Positions 1-5,018 of a stretch of 5,018 bases of DNA are shown in pieces. Position 1 is the first letter of the stretch. Every line of letters starts with the position of its first letter. The stretch spans positions 1-5,018 of the forward strand of contig CAJTVI010000118.1 of NCBI GenBank assembly GCA_910579545.1. Reading direction: 5' to 3'. The notes below the pieces were generated by a model. The model did no database searches and was not told the origin of the DNA. It worked only from the letters and a program-made list of their open reading frames with translations. Position numbers and translations under genes: made by a program. This DNA comes from an uncultured Oscillospiraceae bacterium. Its GTDB lineage: Bacteria > Bacillota > Clostridia > Oscillospirales > Ruminococcaceae.

Positions 1-550
1 CCGGCCGGGCGGGCGCCGCAAGCGGGTCGCCGCAGGATACCACCAGGCCGTGCAGCGCCGCGCGCAGCACGAACAGGCAGTATTCCTCGGTGTATTCCGG
101 CCGGATGCGGCCCTCGGCGCGGCCAAGGTCCACCAGGCGCTTTGCCATGCGCACCAGCCGGCCGCACTGTACCTGCACCCGCTGGCCGTATTTGCCGGCG
201 GGCTGGGCGCTCACCGACCTTTGCAGGCTGTCCAGCATCAGGCGGTAGCGCACAAGCCGCTGCTCCAGCACCTCGCCCAGCAGCCGGCCCACCCCCTCAA
301 GGCAGCCGTCAAAGCTGGTTTCGGCCTGCATCACCCGCTCGGCGCCGTCCAGCTCGGCCTCGATGCAGTACAAAATGGTGCCGGCCAAAATATCCTCCTT
401 GCTGGTAAAATACTCGTACACGGTGCCCTTGCCAATGCCGGCCGCGCGGGCAATGTCCTGCACCGTAAGCAGGTGCAGGTCGGCCCCGCCCTCGGCCAGG
501 GCCAGCACCCCCTCAAAAATGCGCCGCTCTTTTTCCGGATATTGCTGCAT
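1..550 (-). CDS. TetR/AcrR-family transcriptional repressor (C-terminus beyond window)
   Basis: Reading from the ATG at 550-548 gives 183 codons with no stop before the window edge, so the 3' end is cut off. TetR proteins usually have about 190-210 residues, so probably only the last 10-25 are missing. The N-terminal DNA-binding domain is clear. A first helix (about residues 6-20) is followed by the helix-turn-helix at about 29-48, with the typical string VQDIARAAGIGKGTVYEYF, then the conserved TSKEDIL start of helix 4. The rest is a helical, poorly conserved ligand and dimerisation domain with several Cys residues, so no inducer can be predicted. The start is supported by GGAGG at 563-559, 8 bases upstream. 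The gene follows the permease stop by 3 bases, so the two are almost surely co-transcribed and probably translationally coupled. It most likely represses the operon through the palindrome at 4776-4791, which is inferred from context. Confidence 0.93.
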   Translation of the reverse strand, partial: MQQYPEKERRIFEGVLALAEGGADLHLLTVQDIARAAGIGKGTVYEYFTSKEDILAGTILYCIEAELDGAERVMQAETSFDGCLEGVGRLLGEVLEQRLVRYRLMLDSLQRSVSAQPAGKYGQRVQVQCGRLVRMAKRLVDLGRAEGRIRPEYTEEYCLFVLRAALHGLVVSCGDPLAAPARP

Positions 551-566
551 GGCTCATTCCTCCCCC
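551..566 (-). promoter_or_regulatory. Ribosome binding site and 3-base junction between permease and repressor genes
   Basis: GGGGGAGG (566-559) lies inside the last permease codons. It is followed by the permease TGA stop (556-554), then 3 bases (553-551), then the repressor ATG at 550. The GGAGG core is 8 bases from that ATG, an ideal distance. Terminating ribosomes would be placed to reinitiate on the repressor, and no terminator is seen between the genes. This fixes the repressor start. Confidence 0.85.
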
Positions 567-3500
567 AGGTCCAGCTTTTCCAGCTTGCGGCGGAACAAAA
601 TATCATAGAGCACCGGCACCACCAGCAGGGTAAGCAGGGTGGCGTAGGCAAGGCCGCCGATGGTCACGATGGCCATGGGCCGGGCCATGGCGGCGCTGGC
701 CTCCTGGCTGAAGACCATGGTGCACATGGCAAGGATGGTGGTGAGGGCGGTCATGAGGATGGGGCGGATGCGGGCCTTGCCGGTCTGGACCAGGGCCTCC
801 CGCTTTTCCATGCCCTCCAGCCGCAGCTGGTTTGCGTAGTCCACAAACACGATGCCGTTGTTGACCACCACGCCCGCCAGCACCAAAAAGCCCAGCATCG
901 AGATGACCGACAGGGTCTGCCCGGTGAGCAAAAGGCCCAGCAGGCCGCCGGTAAAGGCAAGCGGCATGGTAAACATGACGATAAAGGGCGAAAGCAGGCT
1001 TTGGAACTGGGCCACCATGATCAGGTAGATAAACACCACCGCCAAAAGGATCATGAGCACCAGGTCCCGCATGGCCTCGGCAATGGTGACCGACTCGCCC
1101 GACACCTCCACCGTATAGCCCGCCGGGGGCTGGTAGCCGGCCAGCAGGGCCTCCACCTCGCGGGCCAACAGGCTGGTGTTGTAGCCCTCCAGCGTTTCGG
1201 CCGTAACGGTCATGGTGCGGGTCTGGTTGTCCCGGCTGATCGAGGCGACGCCGTGGTCCTCCTCCAGCGCGGCAAACTCGCCCAGGGTGTGGATCTCGGT
1301 CTCCTGCTCGCCGTCGTCGTTGGTAACGGTGGTTTCAAACTCGTAGGCCATCAGGTTGTCGCGGTTTACAAGGTGGTTCTCGTCCACCACCACAACGTCA
1401 TATTCCTCGCTGCCCACCGTGAGGGTGGTGGAGGTGGTCTCGGTGGTGAGCGCGCCGGACAGCTCGCTGAAGATCTGCGCCACCGTAAGGCCATGGCGCA
1501 TCGCCTCGTCCTTGTGCACCCGGATGCGGATCTGCTCGTCCCCTTCCTCCTGGCCGTTGGTGATCTCGCCAAAGCCCTCCACCTGGCCCAGCAGCGCCAT
1601 CATCTCCTCGCTGATGTCCAGCAGGGTGTCGAGGTCCCGGCCCTGGATGGTCAGCTGCATGCCGCTGCCCCCCAAGGCAGACATATCCATGTTGGAGGTG
1701 GCAACGCTGATCTCGGCGTCAAGGTCGGCGGTTTTTTCAAGGATGGCGTCGGCCGCAAGCTGGTTGTTGCGGGAGGCCTCCTCGCTGAGCAGGATGTAAT
1801 AAGAAAAGCTCTGGCTGTCCGAAGAGCCCCCGCCCATCATCATGCTCATGCCGCCGCCGGACGACGAAACCGCCCCCGCCAGCTCGACGCCCGGCACCTC
1901 CAGCACCCGCTCCATCACGGTGTCGGCCAGGGCATAGGCCTCCTCCTGGCTGGCCCCCTCGGGCGCGGTGACCGTAACGCTCATCTGGTTGCCGCCCATC
2001 TCGGGCAAAAATTCCAGCCCCATGCGGGTGGTCTGCCAGATGGCCAAAGCCAGCAGGGCCACCGCGCCGACCAGCGGTACCGCCTTGTACCGAAGGCAGA
2101 AGCGCAGGGCTTTTTCGTACCCGGCCACCAGCGCGTCAAACCAGGGGTGGCGTTTTTCTTTTTCCTCTTTCTTTAAGAGGGTGGCGCCCATGCAGGGCAC
2201 AAGGGTAAGGGCCACGATAAGGCTGGCGCAAAGGCTGTAACCGATGGTAAGGCCCATATCGGTAAACAGCTGCCGCGTAAGCCCCTCGGTAAACACGATG
2301 GGCAAAAAGACGCAGACGGTGGTGAGGGTGGAGGCCGCAATGGCCCCCGCCACCTGGTTTGCCCCCCGCACGGCCGCCTTGGCGGCGCTGAGGCCCTCGC
2401 CGCGCAGGCGGTAGATGTTTTCGATGACCACGATGGAGTTGTCCACCAGCATGCCCACCCCCAGCGCCAGGCCGGAAAGGCTGATGATGTTGAGGGTAAC
2501 GCCGCTGAAGTACATCAGCACCACCGCGAACATCAGGCTGATGGGGATGCTGAAGGCCACCACCGCGGTGGGCCGGATGCTCTTGAGGAAGAGGGCCAGC
2601 ACCAAAATGGCCAGCAGCGCGCCCCAGCCAAGGTTGGAGATGACCGAATCGACAATAAGCTTGATGTACTGGCCCTGGTCCATAAGGGGGGCAATGCGCA
2701 GCCCCTCGTGCTGGGCCTCCAACTCTTCGATAGCGGCGTTGAGGGCCTTGGAAACGTCCGAGGTGCCGGCGGTGGAGCCCTTGGAGATGCTGAGCACCAC
2801 CGCCTGGTTGCCGTTGACCTTGGCGTAGCTCTCGCCGGCGTTGTCGATCAGGGTGACGGTGGCGACGTCCGACAGGCGGATGTCCCCCACGTCCCCAAGG
2901 TCCATGTTGAGCAGCAGGGCGTTTTCCAGCTCCTCAATGCTGCCAAAGGCGTCGCCCACCCGCAGCAGGTACTGGTCGTCGCCCTGGTAGAGGTAGCCGG
3001 CCGGCATGGCAAAGTTCTGGGCCAGGATGATATTGGAGAGCATCTCCTTGGTGAGCAGCTTGGTCATGTCGGCGTTTTTAAGGGCTTCCTCGCGGGCCTC
3101 CTCAAACTGCTCCTGGGCCTCTTTGAGCTGCTCTTCGGCGTTTTTCAGCTGCTCCTCGGCGGATTTGAGCTGTTCCTCGCCGGTTTTGATGCCGCTCTCC
3201 GCCGCGGCCAGCTGGGCGCTGCCGCTGCCAAAGCCGGCGGCGGCCTCGATCATGCCCGCCTCAAGCTTGGCCTGGTTTTCCTTGACGGTATTGAGCGCCT
3301 GCTGGAGCTGGGTTTCGGTGACGGAAAGAACCGAAAGACGGCTTTCGATCTCGGCGATGCGGGCATTGATTCCAGTCTCTCCGCTATGGGCATCCCAGAT
3401 ATCCTTCATTTGCTTATATGTGGCAACAATGTCGGAACCACTCATCCCCGAAAGGGCCGCCAAAACCTCCGCGTCTATGGATCCCCCAACCCCTGGCATG

Positions 3501-4723
3501 GCGGCAATCCCATTTATAATAGCCGCAAGTTGATCCGCAGAAATCGCGCTTACATACGGAATTGCCTCGTCTGCATTCGTTGGTTCTACCGGCTTTTTCG
3601 CCTCGACAACATGTACAGCGTCCGTATACGCCGCCGTTAAACCTGGATGGGCGCTCTCAAGTTCTGTTTTTCTGACATCAGATGCCGCCGCATATTCCTG
3701 CGCAAGGGCAGGGTCAACGCCCATAGCAACCATGGCCTGCGCATAATAATTGACCTTATTTGCTTGAAATTCTGACTCTGCCTCGTTATAGATAAGCCGG
3801 CCCAACAGTAAGAGCATATCCTCCAGCTTTGGCGTTTGTTCGGCCGCCGCCTCCAAAATCTGCTTTTCCGAGTTAAGGCTGTCCTTTTCGGCCAGCATGG
3901 CGTTGAGCCGGGCGGAGGCCGAGTCCAACTCGGTATTGCCCTGGGCCAGCTGCTCGCTCAGTTCCTTTTGCTTGTCGCTCAATTCGTCCTTGCCCTTTTG
4001 CAGTTCGTCCTTGCCCTTTTGCAGTTCGTCCCTGCCATTTTGCAGCTCGTCCTTGCCCTCGGCCACCTCGCGCACCGCGTCGTCCAGCTCTTTTTTGGCC
4101 TCGGCCAGCTTATCGTCCACCCCGGCCAGCACCTGGGTGTTGATGGCCTCGATCTTTGCCTCGTCCAGCCGCACCTCCACCGTCTGCTCCACCAGGCCGA
4201 TGGAATCCACGCTGGCCACCCCGGCCTGTCGCTCAAAATAGGGCACCACCGTGTCCTCGGTAAACTGCGACAGTTCGTAGATGTCCATGCCCTCCACGTC
4301 CACGCTGGCCATCATCACCGGCAGCATATCCGGCGAAAGCTCCAGCAGCATGGGGGTGCCGACCGTGTCCGGCAGGTAGCCCTTTACCTGGTCCACCGCG
4401 GTGGAAAGCTTGACCATGGCGCTGTCCATATTGGAGCCGCTCTCAAATTCCAGCACGATCATGCTTACGTTTTCGCTCGAGATGCTGCTTACGTCCGCCA
4501 CACCGTTTACCGTGCCAAGCCCGGCCTCCAATACGGCGGTAACGCTGGTTTCCACCCGCTCGGGGCTGGCCCCGGGGTAGGTGGTGACCACCACCACATA
4601 GGGCAGTTCGATGGTGGGCAGCAGGTCGGTGGTCATGTTCATAAAGCTGATGACGCCCAGCACCAGCACCATAACGACCGCCACCACAACGGTATAGGGC
4701 CTTTTTACGCAAAACTTTGGCAT
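554..4723 (-). CDS. RND-superfamily efflux permease (HAE1/SwrC-like) with large coiled-coil insertion
   Basis: This is an inner-membrane, proton-driven exporter of the AcrB/SwrC class, 1389 residues against about 1040-1070 usually. TM1 is at about 11-29, followed by the family signature around TTDLLPTIELP and TTYPGASPERVE (31-58) and the first porter region. An insertion of about 360 residues (about 195-556) comes next, then the docking segment (NFAMPAGYLYQ, 570-580). TM2-TM6 lie at about 697-850 and TM7 at about 880-898. A second porter/docking half (about 900-1216) is followed by TM8-TM12 (about 1218-1376). TM4 has GMLVDNSIVVIENI, so D761 matches the AcrB proton-relay Asp407 and N762 replaces Asp408. 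TM10 has VVVNNGIVFVDY, with N1288 in place of AcrB Lys940. R1318 matches Arg971. The start has AAGGAG 10 bases upstream. The substrate is not predictable; drugs, lipids or surfactant-like peptides are possible from the family. No adaptor gene is visible. Confidence 0.95.
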   Translation of the reverse strand: MPKFCVKRPYTVVVAVVMVLVLGVISFMNMTTDLLPTIELPYVVVVTTYPGASPERVETSVTAVLEAGLGTVNGVADVSSISSENVSMIVLEFESGSNMDSAMVKLSTAVDQVKGYLPDTVGTPMLLELSPDMLPVMMASVDVEGMDIYELSQFTEDTVVPYFERQAGVASVDSIGLVEQTVEVRLDEAKIEAINTQVLAGVDDKLAEAKKELDDAVREVAEGKDELQNGRDELQKGKDELQKGKDELSDKQKELSEQLAQGNTELDSASARLNAMLAEKDSLNSEKQILEAAAEQTPKLEDMLLLLGRLIYNEAESEFQANKVNYYAQAMVAMGVDPALAQEYAAASDVRKTELESAHPGLTAAYTDAVHVVEAKKPVEPTNADEAIPYVSAISADQLAAIINGIAAMPGVGGSIDAEVLAALSGMSGSDIVATYKQMKDIWDAHSGETGINARIAEIESRLSVLSVTETQLQQALNTVKENQAKLEAGMIEAAAGFGSGSAQLAAAESGIKTGEEQLKSAEEQLKNAEEQLKEAQEQFEEAREEALKNADMTKLLTKEMLSNIILAQNFAMPAGYLYQGDDQYLLRVGDAFGSIEELENALLLNMDLGDVGDIRLSDVATVTLIDNAGESYAKVNGNQAVVLSISKGSTAGTSDVSKALNAAIEELEAQHEGLRIAPLMDQGQYIKLIVDSVISNLGWGALLAILVLALFLKSIRPTAVVAFSIPISLMFAVVLMYFSGVTLNIISLSGLALGVGMLVDNSIVVIENIYRLRGEGLSAAKAAVRGANQVAGAIAASTLTTVCVFLPIVFTEGLTRQLFTDMGLTIGYSLCASLIVALTLVPCMGATLLKKEEKEKRHPWFDALVAGYEKALRFCLRYKAVPLVGAVALLALAIWQTTRMGLEFLPEMGGNQMSVTVTAPEGASQEEAYALADTVMERVLEVPGVELAGAVSSSGGGMSMMMGGGSSDSQSFSYYILLSEEASRNNQLAADAILEKTADLDAEISVATSNMDMSALGGSGMQLTIQGRDLDTLLDISEEMMALLGQVEGFGEITNGQEEGDEQIRIRVHKDEAMRHGLTVAQIFSELSGALTTETTSTTLTVGSEEYDVVVVDENHLVNRDNLMAYEFETTVTNDDGEQETEIHTLGEFAALEEDHGVASISRDNQTRTMTVTAETLEGYNTSLLAREVEALLAGYQPPAGYTVEVSGESVTIAEAMRDLVLMILLAVVFIYLIMVAQFQSLLSPFIVMFTMPLAFTGGLLGLLLTGQTLSVISMLGFLVLAGVVVNNGIVFVDYANQLRLEGMEKREALVQTGKARIRPILMTALTTILAMCTMVFSQEASAAMARPMAIVTIGGLAYATLLTLLVVPVLYDILFRRKLEKLDLGEE
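3086..3178 (-). repeat. Degenerate 21-bp repeat encoding EEQLKxA heptads
   Basis: Residues about 516-546 of the permease read as successive heptads (EEQLKSA, EEQLKNA, EEQLKEA, QEQFEEA, REEALKN). The DNA has a 21-base period, with synonymous differences between copies (CTC/CTG, GAA/GAG). It is therefore older or more diverged than the repeat in the opposite arm. It forms the returning arm of the presumed coiled-coil hairpin. Confidence 0.7.
3974..4059 (-). repeat. 21-bp tandem repeat encoding DELQKGK heptads
   Basis: About 3.6 copies of a 21-base unit lie head to tail (units at 3983-4003, 4004-4024, 4025-4045, and a partial one at 4046-4059). The first two copies are identical and the third differs at a few positions. 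Each unit encodes one seven-residue coiled-coil heptad (residues about 223-250 of the permease), so copy-number change keeps the frame and lengthens or shortens the arm by one heptad. Confidence 0.85.
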
Positions 4724-4733
4724 ACGGCAGGTT

Positions 4734-4739
4734 CTCCTT
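4734..4739 (-). promoter_or_regulatory. Ribosome binding site of the RND permease
   Basis: AAGGAG on the minus strand with 10 bases before the ATG at 4723-4721. There is no in-frame ATG between this site and the promoter, and the protein begins directly with a short cytoplasmic MPKFCVKRPY segment before TM1, as expected for the family. Confidence 0.85.
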
Positions 4740-4775
4740 GTTGATGGATCGGCAGCGCGGCGCGCCGGCTTTTCC

Positions 4776-4791
4776 GACCGACTGGTCGGTC
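4776..4791. promoter_or_regulatory. Palindromic operator, probable binding site of the TetR-family repressor
   Basis: Perfect 7-base inverted arms GACCGAC and GTCGGTC flank a 2-base spacer (TG on the plus strand). The size and symmetry are typical of TetR-family operators, several of which share this kind of core. It starts 12 bases downstream of the -10 box, at about +6 to +21 of the predicted transcript, where a bound repressor would block initiation or early elongation. It lies upstream of the operon that encodes a TetR protein, so autoregulation is the simplest reading. The arms are seen directly; the protein partner is inferred. Confidence 0.85.
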
Positions 4792-4803
4792 AAAAACAGG
4801 TTT

Positions 4804-4832
4804 AGTATACACCCTGTCCAAAGCGGATGCAA
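4804..4832 (-). promoter_or_regulatory. Sigma-A/sigma-70-type promoter of the RND-TetR operon
   Basis: On the minus strand TTGCAT (4832-4827) and TATACT (4809-4804) are separated by exactly 17 bases. The -10 box matches consensus at 5 of 6 positions and the -35 box at only 3 of 6, which fits a promoter helped by an upstream element or activator. Transcription should start near 4797, giving a leader of roughly 74 bases that contains the palindrome and the ribosome binding site. Confidence 0.75.
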
Positions 4833-4847
4833 TGTGTTTGTGCTGTT

Positions 4848-4868
4848 TTTACACTTTCTTTACACTTT
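4848..4868. repeat. Direct repeat TTTACACTTT, 11-base period, upstream of the promoter
   Basis: Two identical 10-base copies (4848-4857 and 4859-4868) are spaced by 11 bases, about one helical turn. On the minus strand they read AAAGTGTAAA twice. They lie about 15 bases upstream of the -35 box, at about -51 to -71. They could be a tandem activator site or a distal AT-rich UP-like element. The repeat is certain; the role is not. Confidence 0.6.
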
Positions 4869-4869
4869 T

Positions 4870-5018
4870 GCGGCAGGTGTGGCGGGGGGCGGCAGAAATG
4901 GCGGGAGGCGGCAGGGCAGGCAGGGCGCAGCCGGGGCAGCTGCGCGCGGCGGCCGGGTGCAGCACAGCAGGCCGGATGCGGGCCGGGCAGCAAAGCGGGC
5001 GCCGCGGGCCGGGCGGAA
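4870..5018. other. G-rich intergenic sequence with no supported gene
   Basis: This stretch is very GC-rich, with many GGC, GGCAGG and GGG runs on the plus strand. Open frames exist on both strands, but they encode Pro/Cys/Arg- or Gly/Ala/Arg-rich nonsense without ribosome binding sites. I see no RNA gene or convincing terminator. The neighbouring gene to the right must lie outside the window or only touch this edge. Confidence 0.5.

Larger units (their letters stand above)
3056..4141 (-). other. Coiled-coil insertion domain within the RND permease (residues about 195-556)
   Basis: After RLDEAKIEAIN the protein leaves the standard RND fold and returns at about TKLLTKEMLSNIILAQNF, which corresponds to the start of the docking segment in AcrB-type pumps. 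The inserted stretch begins with a charged helical arm (about 202-293) carrying the heptads DELQKGK. It continues through a non-repetitive, mainly helical module (about 297-453) and ends with a second arm (about 454-555) carrying EEQLKNA heptads. The likely shape is an antiparallel coiled-coil hairpin with a tip domain, projecting from the extracytoplasmic side. Insertions of this kind are known in RND-type proteins of Gram-positive bacteria, as far as I recall. The tip module itself I do not recognise. The boundaries are good to about 10 residues. Confidence 0.8.

Noticed and set aside
331..651. A 106-codon minus-strand frame across the permease-repressor junction
   Set aside because: It is another frame of the permease 3' end and the repressor gene. 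It is rich in Cys, Trp, Arg and Pro without domain signs, while the repressor frame shows a clear helix-turn-helix.
50..2176. A 708-codon open frame on the plus strand
   Set aside because: It lies antisense to the repressor and permease genes, starts with GTG and no ribosome binding site, and encodes a His/Gln/Gly/Ala-rich protein typical of the shadow frame of a GC-rich gene.
2708..4744. Plus-strand open frames of about 300 codons at 2708-3640 and 3836-4744
   Set aside because: Both mirror the permease codons, including leucine-rich runs that are the complement of the coiled-coil heptads. There is no family motif or credible start.
4758..4767. 10-base palindrome CGGCGCGCCG in the leader
   Set aside because: It is short and made only of G and C in a GC-rich stretch, with no second copy or link to the promoter. 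It is likely chance or a weak leader hairpin.
4802..4993. A 63-codon minus-strand frame ending at TAA in the promoter
   Set aside because: It is Pro/Cys/His/Arg-rich, has no ribosome binding site, and would overlap the -35 and -10 boxes. It could only be the tail of a gene beyond the window, and nothing supports that.
9..5005. GCGGGCGCCGC present near both ends of the window (9-19 and 4995-5005)
   Set aside because: An 11-base GC-only match is expected by chance in this composition, and one copy is inside the repressor coding sequence. It is not a terminal repeat.
4898..5018. Possible divergent plus-strand gene starting at the ATG at 4898
   Set aside because: There is no proper ribosome binding site or promoter, and the translation is a low-complexity Gly/Ala/Arg string.

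Overview
The window holds a two-gene minus-strand operon with its own control region. A large RND-superfamily (HAE1/SwrC-like) export permease of 1389 residues occupies 4723 to 554. A TetR-family repressor starts 3 bases after the permease stop and runs off the left edge of the window, so its last residues are missing. The control region at about 4731-4870 contains a promoter, a 16-bp palindrome that looks like a TetR-family operator just downstream of the -10 box, a good ribosome binding site, and a pair of direct repeats upstream of the -35 box. The 4870-5018 end is G-rich sequence in which I can support no gene.

The sequence suggests a GC-rich member of the Clostridia (Oscillospiraceae/Ruminococcaceae-like). 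This rests on the SwrC-like permease type carrying a long coiled-coil insertion, the strong AGGAG-type ribosome binding sites, and the absence of a visible membrane-fusion protein or outer-membrane channel gene. The assignment is an inference from style, not a database match. By eye the GC content is about 60-65% over most of the window. It falls to about 51% in a stretch inside the permease gene (3361-3840).

The proposed circuit is simple. The repressor binds the palindrome over the start of transcription and keeps the permease-repressor operon low. An inducer, probably a substrate of the pump, releases it. Because the repressor is the second gene, it would control its own level.

The most unusual part is inside the permease. 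About 360 residues are inserted in the first extracytoplasmic loop, at the base of the docking domain. They form two heptad-repeat arms that flank a roughly 155-residue non-repetitive module. The DNA of that module is clearly poorer in GC and uses different codons from the rest of the gene, which suggests a swapped or recently acquired tip domain.

Long open frames on the opposite strand, including one of 708 codons, are shadows of the GC-rich permease gene and are not annotated.
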